A stretch of DNA of 64,000 nucleotides from Steroidobacteraceae bacterium (GCA_027531255.1 JAPZRU010000007.1:248001-312000), one strand, 5' to 3'. Counted from the stretch's first letter, positions 35,293 to 46,440 are shown. A program made the numbers and translations. The notes: a model not told the origin generated them from the sequence alone.

Positions 35293-36054
35293 ATGCCCAT
35301 GTCTGATCGAATAATCCTGATCACCGGTGCGGCCGGCGGACTCGGGCGCGCGGTTACCGCTTCTGTACAGGCCCGCAGCTGGACGCCGGTCTGCGTCGGG
35401 CGCGACCCCGCCCGCCTCGAGGCGGCGTTCGGTCCGGGCGGGCCCGCCCGCATCGTCGCTGAGGTCGGTACGGCGGACGGCGCGAAGGCGGCGGTCGCGG
35501 AATGCGTGCGCGCCCACGGGGTGCCCGACGGGCTCGTGAACTGCGCCGGCGAGGTGCTGATAGCGCCGCTGCACCGCACTGCCGAGGCGCAGTACCGCGC
35601 CTGCCTGGCGGCGAATCTCGACACCGCGTTCTTCGCACTCGGCGCGTGGCTCGACGCGCTCCGCGCCCAGCCGGTGGCCGGCGCCTCGGCCGTCCTCGTG
35701 TCGAGCGTGGCGGCGCGCATCGGCATCCAGAATCACGAGGCGGTCGCGGCCGCGAAGGGCGCCGTGGAAGCGCTGGTGCGCTCGGCCGCCGCGACGTACG
35801 CGCCGCTCGGCGTGCGCGTGAACGGCGTGGCACCCGGGCTGATGGACACCCCCGCGACCGCCGGCTTCCTGAAGACCGAGGCCGGCCGGAAGTCGATGGC
35901 GGCGCAGTATCCGCTCGGCCGCTACGGCAGCGCGGACGACGTCGCGGGCGCGATCGCGTGGCTGCTGTCGGACGAGGCGGCGTGGGCCACGGGCCAGGTG
36001 CTCGGGGTGGACGGCGGCTTCACGGCCGTGCGTCCGCTGGTGCGCGGCGCCTGA
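35293..36054 (+). CDS. Short-chain dehydrogenase/reductase lacking the catalytic tyrosine
   Basis: A 253-residue classical SDR by fold: TGAAGGLG cofactor loop at 11-18, NCAG at 83-86, serines at 137-138 and Lys155. The active-site tyrosine four residues before the Lys is replaced by Val151 (NHEAVAAAKGAV), so normal hydride-transfer chemistry is doubtful. C-terminal VNGVAPGLMDTP and GQVLGVDGGF are normal. It is divergent from the B12-MerR gene, a context known from light/B12-controlled regulons. It may be a binding or non-canonical SDR; function unknown. Confidence 0.88.
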   Translation: MPMSDRIILITGAAGGLGRAVTASVQARSWTPVCVGRDPARLEAAFGPGGPARIVAEVGTADGAKAAVAECVRAHGVPDGLVNCAGEVLIAPLHRTAEAQYRACLAANLDTAFFALGAWLDALRAQPVAGASAVLVSSVAARIGIQNHEAVAAAKGAVEALVRSAAATYAPLGVRVNGVAPGLMDTPATAGFLKTEAGRKSMAAQYPLGRYGSADDVAGAIAWLLSDEAAWATGQVLGVDGGFTAVRPLVRGA

Positions 36055-36063
36055 AGCGCGCGC

Positions 36064-38031
<1,968 letters not shown>

Positions 38032-38081
38032 GGGGGCGCCGGGGGCGGATGCGCGCGCATCCTACCCCGATAGCCCGGGGC

Positions 38082-38693
38082 TCAGGTGGCCGGCGCGGCC
38101 TCCGCTGCCAGCGCCCGGCGGCCGGCGACCAGCGCGCGCGTGACCTCGGCGACGTGCTCGCCGTGGATCTCGGCGGTGCGGATGTCCGACGGCGGCGGCG
38201 CGATCTCGGCCGGCTCGTCGATGTTCGCCTGCGCCATCACGCCGATGTAGCCGGCCATGCGGTTGAGGTCGTCCTCGCTGCCCTGGCTCGAGTAGTTGCC
38301 GCCGAGCAGCCGGACGGGCACCCAGATCATTCCCATCTGCGCGGCGAAGATCACCATCTGCTGCAGGCAGTTCAGCTTGTCGCCGCTGCGGCCCGCGGAC
38401 ACGGTGAACCCGGCAGCCACCTTGTTGACCCACATCCGCTTCAGCCACACGTCGCCGGACAGCAGCTCGATGAACTGCTTGAAGCGCGCTGCGACGCTGC
38501 CGATGTAGGTCGGCGAGCCGAACACGATCGCGTCGGAATCGTGCAGCCGCTGCCAGTGGCTCTCGGCGTCCTCGACGCGCAGCAGCTGCACGTCGGTGCC
38601 CGGCACGCGCTGCGCGCCGCGCTGGATCGCCAGCGCCAGCTTCTCGGTCTGGCCGCGGAAGTTCGAGTAGTAGAGGATCGTGATCCGGACCAT
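38082..38693 (-). CDS. Flavodoxin-fold NAD(P)H:quinone oxidoreductase (WrbA-like)
   Basis: A 203-residue flavodoxin-like reductase. ITILYYSNFRGQTEKLALAI gives the FMN phosphate loop and FGSPTYIGSVAARFKQFIE the second FMN loop; GNYSSQGSEDDLNRM is typical of the family's C-terminal part. The ATG at 38693 has GGAG 8 bases upstream; an earlier in-frame start at 38747 would add 18 Pro/Ala residues without support. It probably reduces quinones by two electrons. An unrelated wrbA copy at 22084 is dead. Confidence 0.85.
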   Translation of the reverse strand: MVRITILYYSNFRGQTEKLALAIQRGAQRVPGTDVQLLRVEDAESHWQRLHDSDAIVFGSPTYIGSVAARFKQFIELLSGDVWLKRMWVNKVAAGFTVSAGRSGDKLNCLQQMVIFAAQMGMIWVPVRLLGGNYSSQGSEDDLNRMAGYIGVMAQANIDEPAEIAPPPSDIRTAEIHGEHVAEVTRALVAGRRALAAEAAPAT

Positions 38694-38775
38694 CGTCGGC
38701 TCCGTGTTGGCATCGGCGGGAGCGGGCGCGCCCGGCCGGGGTCGCACCCGCGGACGGGGTCCCGGCGGGCGGGCG

Positions 38776-39393
38776 CTAGGGTGCCCAGGCCGCCCGGAGT
38801 TGCGCGGTGGTGAGCGGGTGCGCGAACAGGAGGCTCATCGCCTTCAGCGCGTTCGCCTGGCGGTCCGGTTCCCACTCGGCCACGGCGTCGGTGAGCACGA
38901 AGGTGCGCAGGTCGCGCTGCGCGGCGTCGCGCACGGTGGTCTCGACGCAGCAGTTGGTGGTGACGCCGCACACCACGACCTCGCGCACGCCGAGCCCCGA
39001 CAGGCACGATTCGAGCGGCGTGCCGAAGAACGCGCTCGGCCGGTTCTTGTCGATCACGAAGTCGCCGTCGCGGGGCGCGAGTTCGGCCACGACGGCCTGG
39101 TCCCAGCTGCCGGCCACCAGCGCGCCGACGTCGGCCAGCATCGGGAATTTCTCGCGCAGCATGAAGCCGCCGTCGCGGAAGTCCGGCCGGTAGGTGTAGC
39201 GCGTGTAGATCACCGGCACGCCCGCCGCGCGCGCGGCGGCGACCGCGTCCATGCACGGCTGCAGCGAGGGCGCGAGCGCGGCGACCGGGAAGCCGGACCG
39301 CGCGCAGGAGCCTTCCGCGCGCAGGAAGCCGTTCTGCATGTCCACGACGATCAGGGCCGCCGAGTCGGCGGCGGGCAGCGGTATGTCGCTCAT
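38776..39393 (-). CDS. Isochorismatase-family cysteine hydrolase
   Basis: A 205-residue enzyme of the isochorismatase/nicotinamidase fold. The triad is visible: Asp18 in VVDMQNGF, Lys116 in VIDKNRPSAF, and Cys149 in GVTTNCCVETT. Close relatives cleave amides or N-carbamoyl groups (nicotinamide, maleamate, ureidoacrylate), so an amidase step is likely. ATG 39393 with GAGGCG upstream. It directly follows the TonB receptor gene on the same strand (63 bp), opposite a nitrilase, so both C-N hydrolases may act on one imported substrate. Confidence 0.9.
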   Translation of the reverse strand: MSDIPLPAADSAALIVVDMQNGFLRAEGSCARSGFPVAALAPSLQPCMDAVAAARAAGVPVIYTRYTYRPDFRDGGFMLREKFPMLADVGALVAGSWDQAVVAELAPRDGDFVIDKNRPSAFFGTPLESCLSGLGVREVVVCGVTTNCCVETTVRDAAQRDLRTFVLTDAVAEWEPDRQANALKAMSLLFAHPLTTAQLRAAWAP

Positions 39394-39456
39394 CGGATGT
39401 CGCCTCGGTTGGCAGACCGCGCGGCCGCAGCGCGTGCTGCGGCCGCGCGGCACGGG

Positions 39457-41823
39457 CTACCAGCGGTAGCCGAACTCGACGCCGTACGTGCGCGGCGGCG
39501 CGCGGTACAGCGCGTCGACGAGACCGGAGATGATCGGGATCACCTCGGTGTTGTACTCCTCGTCGGCGAGGTTGCGCGCCCACAGCGCCACCGACCACGA
39601 GCCCGACTCGACCGCGACCCGCGCGTTCACGAGGCCGAACGAGCTGCGCGCCGAGCCCTCGGTGTTGGCCCAGTCCCAGTAGGTCTTGCCGGTATGGGTG
39701 TAGTCGAGGCGCGCGACGCCGTTCGCGCGCTCGCCGATCGCCCACTTGTAGGTGGCGGCCGCGCTGCCCGACAGCTTCGGCACCTGCGGCCGCTGGCCGC
39801 CCTCGAACGCCGGGCTGCCGAGGAAGCTCTTGATCTCGGTGTCGATGTAGCCGGCGGCCAGCTGCACGGTCAGCGCGGGCGTCACGGCCAGCGTGAAGTC
39901 CGCCTCGAGGCCCTGCATGTCGACGCGCTCGGCCGTGGAGATCGCGAGCAGCGTCGCTTCCGGCCGGAACTCGAGCAGCTGCGCGTTCGTGGTCTCGGTG
40001 TAGAACGCGGCGGCGCTGAAGCGGGCGCGACGATCCCAGAGCTCGGACTTGAGCCCGATCTCGAAGGTCTCGGCCTCCTCCTGCCCGAAGATGTCGCGCA
40101 CGGTCGTGTTCGGGTTGAAGGCCTGCAGCAGCGCGCGCGTGCCGAACGGGTTGAAGCCGCCGGTCTTGAAGCCGACCGAGTACGACGCGTACGCGGACGT
40201 GGCCTCGGTGGGCGACCACCGCAGCGACACCTTCGGCTGCCACTTGCTGAACGTGCCCTCGCGGGTGGCGCCGGGCCGGCGCACGAACGTCGGCACCAGC
40301 ACGTTCTGCAGCAGCGTCGAGTCGCAGAACACCGCGCCGCGGAGGATGGTCTCGCCGGCGGCCGGCGCGTTGCAGCCGACGAAATTCCGCTGCTTCTTCT
40401 TGTCCTCGTCGTAGCGCGCGGCGAGCGTGAGCTCGAGCGAGTCGCTGAACGAGTAGAACAGGTTGACGAAGCCCGCGTAGGCCTCGTTGTCCTGCTCGCC
40501 CGCGGTCCAGCCGGTGGTCTGGTTCAGCGAGCCGCGCGGCTGCGGCGCGCGACGCAGGTTCACGCCGTTGTTGTCCCACGCGCTCATCGTCTCGATCAGC
40601 GGCTCGTACTTGATGTACTGCGCGCCGACGATGTAGCGGAACGGCCCGTCCTGCGCGGACGAGTAGCGGATCTCCTGCTGGACGAACTTGTCCTCGCGGT
40701 AGGTGGACTGCGTCTCGCCCGCGAGGATCGCGTTCGCGGTGTTGGCGATCGGGAAGCCGCCGCTGAAGCGGTACGGGAACGCGTCGCCGCCGAAGAAGTC
40801 GCGCGAGCGCTCGAGGCTGGTGATGGACGACAGCACGCCGCCGCCGACCGTCCAGTCGACCTTGAGCGAAACGGCGGTGCGCCAGTTGTCCACGAAGCCC
40901 GGGATGTTCGCCTCGTACGGGATCGACGTGTTGTCGCCGTCGACCGTCGGTGCGTTCGGGAAGAGGTTGAACAGCCCCGCGAGCGGCGGCTGCGACAGCA
41001 CGAACGCCGGTGTCAGCAGCGCGTTCCAGCCGAGCGCGCCGCCGAGCATGCCCTGCCAGCGAGCCTTCAGGTCGAAGGTCAGGTCGTCGGTGGGACGCCA
41101 CATCAGCCGGCCGAACGCGGTGCGCTCGTCGAAGCGGTGTGGCTCCTCGCCCGTGCGCGCGTTCTCGTAGAAGCCGTCGGAGCGGCGGTAGGAGATGCCG
41201 GTCGTGAACGCCAGATTCTCGGACAGCGGGCCCGAGATCGTCGCGCTCGCGGTGATGCCCTCGCCGTTGCCGACGCCGGCCTTCACCTCGCCCTCGTACG
41301 CGTCGAAGTTCGGCGCGCGCGTGCGGATCACCACCGCGCCGCCGAGCGCGTTGCGCCCGTAGAGCGCGCCCTGCGGGCCCTTCAGCACCTCGATCGCCTC
41401 GAGGCCGTACATCTCCTGGTTGAACAGGTTCTGGCCGAGCTGCTGCACGCCGTCGATCACGAACGCCGTCGAGGTGTCGCCCTCGCGGACCTGGGTGTTG
41501 CCGCGGATCGTGACGAACAGCTCGCCGGGCTGGCTCGACTGCACGAACGTGACGTTCGGGGTCAGCGCGAGGAAGTCGCCCGCGCGGGTGACGTTGGCGT
41601 CGCGCAGCGCCTCGGCGTCGAACACCTCGACCGAGACCGCGGCCTGGATCAGCGACTCCTCGCGCCGCTGGCCGGTCACGATGATCTCGCCGAGCTGGCC
41701 GTCGGCCGAGGCCGCGGGCTCCGCCGCGTGCACGGCGCCCCAGCCGCCGAGCCCGAGCCCGGTGCCGAGTGCGAGCCGCACGCAGTCACGGACCGAAAGT
41801 CTTCGCTTCACGTTCATGATCAT
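39457..41823 (-). CDS. TonB-dependent receptor
   Basis: A 788-residue outer-membrane receptor. The signal peptide ends near AVHAAEP. A TonB box-like EIIVTGQRREE follows, then the plug domain (QGALYGRNALGGAVVI-type motif) and a 22-strand barrel ending in TYGVEFGYRW with a terminal Trp. The carboxylate-substrate subclass typical of sphingomonad-like catabolic genes fits best; no siderophore genes are nearby. A dying paralogue lies at 45228-46440. ATG at 41823 with GGGGGATG upstream and a clear promoter at 41914-41943. Substrate probably the compound degraded by the surrounding enzymes (inference). Confidence 0.93.
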   Translation of the reverse strand: MIMNVKRRLSVRDCVRLALGTGLGLGGWGAVHAAEPAASADGQLGEIIVTGQRREESLIQAAVSVEVFDAEALRDANVTRAGDFLALTPNVTFVQSSQPGELFVTIRGNTQVREGDTSTAFVIDGVQQLGQNLFNQEMYGLEAIEVLKGPQGALYGRNALGGAVVIRTRAPNFDAYEGEVKAGVGNGEGITASATISGPLSENLAFTTGISYRRSDGFYENARTGEEPHRFDERTAFGRLMWRPTDDLTFDLKARWQGMLGGALGWNALLTPAFVLSQPPLAGLFNLFPNAPTVDGDNTSIPYEANIPGFVDNWRTAVSLKVDWTVGGGVLSSITSLERSRDFFGGDAFPYRFSGGFPIANTANAILAGETQSTYREDKFVQQEIRYSSAQDGPFRYIVGAQYIKYEPLIETMSAWDNNGVNLRRAPQPRGSLNQTTGWTAGEQDNEAYAGFVNLFYSFSDSLELTLAARYDEDKKKQRNFVGCNAPAAGETILRGAVFCDSTLLQNVLVPTFVRRPGATREGTFSKWQPKVSLRWSPTEATSAYASYSVGFKTGGFNPFGTRALLQAFNPNTTVRDIFGQEEAETFEIGLKSELWDRRARFSAAAFYTETTNAQLLEFRPEATLLAISTAERVDMQGLEADFTLAVTPALTVQLAAGYIDTEIKSFLGSPAFEGGQRPQVPKLSGSAAATYKWAIGERANGVARLDYTHTGKTYWDWANTEGSARSSFGLVNARVAVESGSWSVALWARNLADEEYNTEVIPIISGLVDALYRAPPRTYGVEFGYRW

Positions 41824-41900
41824 CCCCCACTTGGACGTTCCAGGAATCGGGTCGCGGGCAACTCGACCCGGTCGGCAGTCTACGCGATGCGTGACGCAAC

Positions 41901-41943
41901 GCCTGTTTCAGCTTATATCTCACAGGCAATTCGGAACCGTCAA
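41901..41943 (-). promoter_or_regulatory. Promoter and inverted repeat between TonB receptor and nitrilase
   Basis: On the minus strand TTGACG (41943-41938), 18 bases, GATATA (41919-41914) form a good sigma-70 promoter for the receptor gene. An inverted repeat GCCTGT...ACAGGC (41901-41906 and 41922-41927) spans the -10 element, a likely operator for a regulator such as the MarR-like protein at 43981. Confidence 0.55.
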
Positions 41944-42055
41944 ACGCGCCGGGGTCGGCGCGGTCGGCGGCGGCACGCGATGCACCGCGCTAGCGCGTGC
42001 CGCGCCGAAGGCGCACCGAAGCCGTGCGCAGCGGTTCCGCGACCCGGGAGGTGGC

Positions 42056-43066
42056 ATGGGCGAAGCGAGCAGGGTGAAGGTGGCGGCGGCCCACGTGGCG
42101 CCGGTTTTCATGGACTCCGGCGCCAGCGCGGCCAAGGCCTGCGCGTGGATCGAGCGCGCGGCCGACGAAGGCGTGCGCCTCGTCGTGTTCCCGGAGGTCT
42201 TCCTGCCGGGCTTCCCATACTGGATCAATCTCTACGCGCCGCTCGTGCAGGCTTCGCTGAACCGGCTGTACCAGGACGAATCGGTGGAAGTCGCGGGCGC
42301 GGCGGTCGACGCGATCCGCGAGGCCGCCCGTCGCTGCGGTGTCGCGGTCGTGATGGGCGCGAGCGAGCGGGCTGCGGGCGGGCGCACCTGCTACAACTCC
42401 AGCATCGTCGTCGATGCCGACGGCACGCTGCTCGGCACGCACCGCAAGCTGAAGCCGACCTACGCGGAGCGCTACGTGTGGGGCCAGGGCGACGGCTCGA
42501 CGCTGTCGGTGTGGGACACGCGCGTCGGGCGCGTCGGCGCGCTCGCCTGCTGGGAGCACACGATGAACCTCGCGCGGCAGGCGCTGATCGAGCAGGGGGT
42601 GCAGGTGCACGCGGCGCTGTGGCCGGGACTGTCGACGCTCGCGGGCTTCGACCAGGTCGCGAACCTGCAGATCGAGGCGATGATGCGCAACCACGCGCTG
42701 ACTGGGCAGTGCTTCGTGGTGTGCGCGTCGAGCCCGGTGACCGCCGAGATGCTCGACTACCTCGAGCGCCGGCTGGGTCCGCAGCAGATGCTGCAGGCGG
42801 GCGGCGGCTGGAGCGCGGTGATTCATCCCTTCGCGGCGACGCTGGCCGGACCGGTGACCGGCGGGGAGGAGCGGCTGGTGTCCGCCGAGATCGACCTCGA
42901 GGACCTGCGCGACGTGAAGATGTGGGTGGACTCCGTCGGGCACTACTCGCGGCCCGACGTGCTGCGCCTCGCGTTCGACCGCTCCGAACAGCGCACGATG
43001 ATCGTGACGGGGTCCGGGCCGACCCGTAACGCGGGCGGTGCGGGCGACGCCGACGAGCGGGGCTGA
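42056..43066 (+). CDS. Nitrilase (carbon-nitrogen hydrolase family)
   Basis: A 336-residue nitrilase hydrolysing a nitrile R-CN to R-COOH and ammonia. The triad is Glu47 (VFPEVFLPGFPYW), Lys131 (HRKLKPT) and Cys165 (ALACWEHTMN). The C-W-E-H-x-M form is that of true nitrilases, not amidases or NAD synthetase domains, and the length agrees. The start is ATG 42056 with GGGAGG 5 bases upstream. It is divergent from the TonB receptor, with which it probably shares regulation. The last ~20 residues (GGAGDADERG) are disordered and the stop lies in a 12-bp tandem repeat. Confidence 0.92.
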   Translation: MGEASRVKVAAAHVAPVFMDSGASAAKACAWIERAADEGVRLVVFPEVFLPGFPYWINLYAPLVQASLNRLYQDESVEVAGAAVDAIREAARRCGVAVVMGASERAAGGRTCYNSSIVVDADGTLLGTHRKLKPTYAERYVWGQGDGSTLSVWDTRVGRVGALACWEHTMNLARQALIEQGVQVHAALWPGLSTLAGFDQVANLQIEAMMRNHALTGQCFVVCASSPVTAEMLDYLERRLGPQQMLQAGGGWSAVIHPFAATLAGPVTGGEERLVSAEIDLEDLRDVKMWVDSVGHYSRPDVLRLAFDRSEQRTMIVTGSGPTRNAGGAGDADERG

Positions 43067-43098
43067 CGGCGGCGCTGACGGCGGCGCTGACGGCGGCG
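43063..43098. repeat. Three tandem copies of a 12-bp unit
   Basis: CTGACGGCGGCG repeated exactly three times (43063, 43075, 43087). The first copy supplies the TGA stop of the nitrilase; the array separates it from the converging SDR gene by 32 bp. Replication slippage is the simple explanation. Confidence 0.9.
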
Positions 43099-43848
43099 CT
43101 ACAGGCCCACCAGCAGGCCGCCGTCCACCGTGATCGTCTGGCCCGTCAGGTAGCGCGCCGAGTCGGAGACGAGGAACGCCACGACGTCGGCGATGTCGCG
43201 CGGCTCGCCGACGCGCCCGAGCGGGATGCGCGGCGCGACCGCGTCGAGCCCGGCCTGGCCCACGGAGTTCACGGGGTCGAGCGTCTGCGCGGTCCGGATG
43301 AAGCCGGGCGCGATCCCGTTCACGCGGATGCGGTCCGCCGCGAGCTCGATCGCGAGGCCCTTCACGAGGCCGGCGACGCCGGCCTTCGCCGCCGTGTAGG
43401 GCACGTGCTCGTTCCAGCCGTACGCGGTGCCCACCACCGACGAGATGCAGACGATCGCGCCGCGCTTCGCGGCGCGCATCCGCGGCGCCGCGGCGCGCAC
43501 CACGCGGATCATGCCCGTCAGGTCGACGTCGAGCGTGTGGTGCCACAGCTCGTCGGTCATCGTCGCCAGCGGCATCCGGTGCGCGATGCCGGCGTTGGCG
43601 ACGATCACGTCGAGCGGGCCGCGCGCCGCCTCGACGGCGGCGACCGCCGCGTCCGCGTCGCGCGTCGAGGTGACGTCGAGCTTCCGGAACTCGGCGGATC
43701 CGCCCGCGGCGCGCAGCGCGGCGCAGGTCTCGCGCCCCTGTTCCTCCAGGACGTCGGTCAGCACCACGTGGTCGCCGAGCGCGGCGAAGGTCTCGGCGCA
43801 GGCGCGGCCGATGCCGATGCCGGCACCGGTGATCAGCACGGTTCGCAA
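43099..43848 (-). CDS. Short-chain dehydrogenase/reductase (canonical)
   Basis: A 249-residue SDR with all catalytic parts: TGAGIGIG cofactor loop, NAG (VANAGIAH), Ser in ISSVVGTAYG, and Tyr/Lys in PYTAAK. The acidic residue after strand 2 (LTDVLEEQ) suggests NAD preference. It should oxidise an alcohol or reduce a ketone in the catabolic set. The start is TTG at 43848 with GGGAGGAG 7 bases upstream, a rare codon choice supported by the strong site. It is divergent from the MarR-like regulator (132 bp). Confidence 0.9.
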   Translation of the reverse strand: MRTVLITGAGIGIGRACAETFAALGDHVVLTDVLEEQGRETCAALRAAGGSAEFRKLDVTSTRDADAAVAAVEAARGPLDVIVANAGIAHRMPLATMTDELWHHTLDVDLTGMIRVVRAAAPRMRAAKRGAIVCISSVVGTAYGWNEHVPYTAAKAGVAGLVKGLAIELAADRIRVNGIAPGFIRTAQTLDPVNSVGQAGLDAVAPRIPLGRVGEPRDIADVVAFLVSDSARYLTGQTITVDGGLLVGL

Positions 43849-43980
43849 GACGCTCTCCTCCCTCTGGATGTCGCGCCAGCCTAGCGACTGCCTCCATCGA
43901 GGTGCAACGGCGCTCGAGACACTAGGCCGGGAGCGTCGCCGGTGCTAGCTTCGCGGTCGGCAACGGCGGGGGATCGCACG

Positions 43981-44703
43981 ATGGACACGACGCTGCGGAC
44001 CGGTGTCGCTCCCGAGGCCCGGTCCGCCGGCCAGGGCACGGGGGCCGCGTGCCGGGACCAGTACATGTCGACCGAGCCGCTGACCAGTTCCCTGACCCGG
44101 TTCGAGCTCGGCATCGTCCGCGTCTACGAAGCTTTCTCGAGCTGGGCGCTCGAGCTCCAGAAGTACGTCTCCGGGCACCAGGTCAGCTTCCAGGAAGTGG
44201 CGCTGCTGCACTGCGTCCGCCTGCGCGGCGGCGTGACGACGCTGGCCGAGATGATGATGTTCCTGCACCGACACGACCTCGCCGCGATCAACTACAGCCT
44301 GCGCAAGCTCGAGCAGAACGGCTGGATCAAGCGCATGCGCGGCCCCTACCGCCGCGAGGTGGCGTACGCGATCACCGACGCGGGGCGCGAGGTCACCGAC
44401 GCCTACGGCCGGATGCGCGACAAGGTGCTGGTCGCGCTGTGCCGCGAAGTGCTGGGCATGCAGGCCTCCACGAACGACGCCGCCGCCGTGCTCGAGCGGA
44501 TGATCGGGATCTACGACCAGGCCACGCAGCAGATCCTGAACCAGTCGCTGATCTCCGCCGCGCTCGGCAGTGCCGGCGACCAGCCGGTCGCGGCGGAGCC
44601 GGGTCCGGCCGCGGCGAATCCCGTCGGGCCCGCGCCGGCGCCGGCCGGGCCGGCCGCGACTCCGGGCAGCCGCCGGCGCGCCACGCCCAGCCGGTCTCGC
44701 TGA
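43981..44703 (+). CDS. Winged-helix (MarR-like) transcriptional regulator
   Basis: A 240-residue regulator. Residues ~55-150 form a MarR-type winged helix: WALELQKYVSGHQVSFQEVALLHCV, LHRHDLAAINYSLRKLEQNG (recognition helix), KRMRGPYRREVAYAITDAG (wing). An N-terminal ~28 residues and an Ala/Pro-rich tail of ~45 residues flank it. ATG 43981 has GGGGG 8 bases upstream; internal ATG 44065 is an alternative. Placed centrally between the nitrilase/receptor genes and the hydroxylase operon, it is the likely regulator of the island. Ligand unknown. Confidence 0.85.
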   Translation: MDTTLRTGVAPEARSAGQGTGAACRDQYMSTEPLTSSLTRFELGIVRVYEAFSSWALELQKYVSGHQVSFQEVALLHCVRLRGGVTTLAEMMMFLHRHDLAAINYSLRKLEQNGWIKRMRGPYRREVAYAITDAGREVTDAYGRMRDKVLVALCREVLGMQASTNDAAAVLERMIGIYDQATQQILNQSLISAALGSAGDQPVAAEPGPAAANPVGPAPAPAGPAATPGSRRRATPSRSR

Positions 44704-45011
44704 CCGACTCCGCCGCTCGAGGCAACCGCTGCCGCCACGCGGTGCGGCGGCCCTCGCTCGCGTTCTCCGCGCACCCGGCGGCGGCCCCCTGCAACGGCCT
44801 GCGCGAGCCCGCGCCGCAACTTCATCGACGAAACGTCGATCAATGGTCGGCTTTTCGACCGCCAGTCGCCGCACTCACGGCGGCCACGGGCGCGCAACTT
44901 ATCCCCCACTTCGTCGTCGTTCGCTTTCGCAATGCCCAAGTGCTACCCGTATGGGCAGCGACGCAGCCGGCGCCGCCCGCGATCCAGGTCGTACTTTCGG
45001 GGGGAAGAGCG
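44704..45011. other. Gene-free stretch with two short palindromes
   Basis: 308 bases without a gene. Two candidate operator half-site pairs are present: ATCGACG-AAA-CGTCGAT (44824-44840) and GGTCG-GCTTTT-CGACC (44845-44860), only 4 bp apart. They lie upstream of the broken decarboxylase/receptor genes and probably served their promoter. Confidence 0.5.
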
Positions 45012-45225
45012 ATGCCTGATCCAGTGCTCGCGGGCGTGCCGCGCGACCGGATGACGCCTGCGCACCGCGAGGTCTGGGACCTCGGCCTGCACCGCACGGG
45101 GGAGGCGACGATCGTCGAGGCGATGGCCGATCACCCCGCGCTGCAGGCCGGGCTCACGCAGGCGCACGGCGAAGCTGGTCTTCACGTTCGACATGGTGAC
45201 GCGCGAGGAGCAGTGCCCGGTACGT
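45012..45225 (+). pseudogene. Remnant of a carboxymuconolactone-decarboxylase-like gene
   Basis: ATG 45012 (GGAAGAG upstream) starts GVPRDRMTPAHREVWDLGLH and RTGEATIVEAMADHPAL, the N-terminal signature of AhpD/CMD-like proteins. After ~45 residues the homology stops. A change of frame near 45165 gives AKLVFTFDMVTREEQCPV, which resembles the C-terminal helix of the same family. About 100 central residues, including any CxxC site, are deleted. Non-functional. Confidence 0.7.
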
Positions 45226-45227
45226 CC

Positions 45228-46440
45228 GCCGGCAGCGTCGCGCGCGCCGCCGAGCCGCCCGCCGTCGAATCGGGGCAGCTCGAAGAGATCGTCGTCACCG
45301 ACCAGCGCCGCTGGGAGCGGCTGCAGGACGCGGCGGTGGCGGTCAACGCGTTCACGGCGGAGACGCTCGAGAGCGCCAACGTCGACCGGCCCGGCGACGT
45401 GCTGAAGCTGGCGCCGAACGTGACCTTCGTGCAGTCGCTGGACCAGAACGGCAGCAACCAGGAGCTGTTCGAGATCCAGCAGATCGAGGTGCTGAAGGGG
45501 CCGCAGGGCGCGCTCGTCATCGCCACGCGCGACCCGAACTTCGAGCACTGGGAGGGCCGCGTCGAGCTCGATGGCGCGAACCGCAGCGAGGTCACGGGCC
45601 AGCTCGGCTTCTCGGGACCGCTCGCGTCGAACTTCGCGCGGCGCGGCGCGGTGTCGTACCGCGACCGCGACGGCTTCTACCGCGACGACAACACCGTCGA
45701 CCGCTTCAAGGAGAAGACCGGCTTCCTGCGGGGCGTCTGGCGCGTCCAGTCGTTCCGTTCGCGCACCGCCGAGTTCACGCAGGTGCAGCCGAAGTTCGCG
45801 GCGCGCTGGACGGTGACCGACGACCTCTCGGCCTGCGCGCGCTGGGGGCGCGGCTTCAAGACCGGCGGCTCGCCTTCAACTTCGCCTGCTTCGACACGAA
45901 GTCCGAGAACGCGCAGCTGCTCGAGATTCTTCCCGCAGGCGACCCTGCAGGCGATCTCGACCGCGGACGAGGTGGAGACGAGCGGCTTCGAGGCGGAGCG
46001 GCAGGTACGCCCGCTGGAGGGCCTCGACCTCATCGCTTCCTGCGGCTATCTTGAATCCGAGGTCACCCGCTTCGCGTCGCAGCCGACGTTCGTCGGCAAC
46101 GTTCGCCCGTCGACGTCGCCGTTCACGGCGATGTTCGCGGCGCAGTACTCGACGGCGGTCGGCAGCGCGGGCTGGAACTTCGTGGCGCGCGGCGACCACA
46201 CGCGGCAGGGCCGGACGGTCTGGGACTGGGCGGACACGCCGGGCGCGTCCCGCAGCGCGTTCGACCTGGTCAACGCGCGCGTCGCGCTGCGCAACGACTC
46301 CTGGGAGTTCGCGGTGTGGGGCAAGAACCTCGGCGACACTGCCTACGACATGGAGCACATCGTGCTGCTCCCGTTCGCCGGGGCCCTGTATCGCGCGGCG
46401 CCGCGCCAGTACGGTGCCGAGATCGCGTACCGCTCCTGGG
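45228..46440 (+). pseudogene. TonB-dependent receptor with multiple internal deletions
   Basis: Pieces of a receptor paralogous to 39457-41823 follow one another in order: the TonB box region (GQLEEIVVTDQRR), plug (DVLKLAPNVTFVQSL, IEVLKGPQGALVIATRDP), early barrel strands, GRGFKTGG, then a short frameshifted stretch (~45870-45925) where the other frame reads FNFACFDTKSENAQLLEI, and the C-terminal barrel to YGAEIAYRSW. Only ~400 of ~790 residues remain. Signal peptide, start and stop are missing and the frame runs on. Despite losing half the gene, most deletions keep the frame. Confidence 0.88.
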
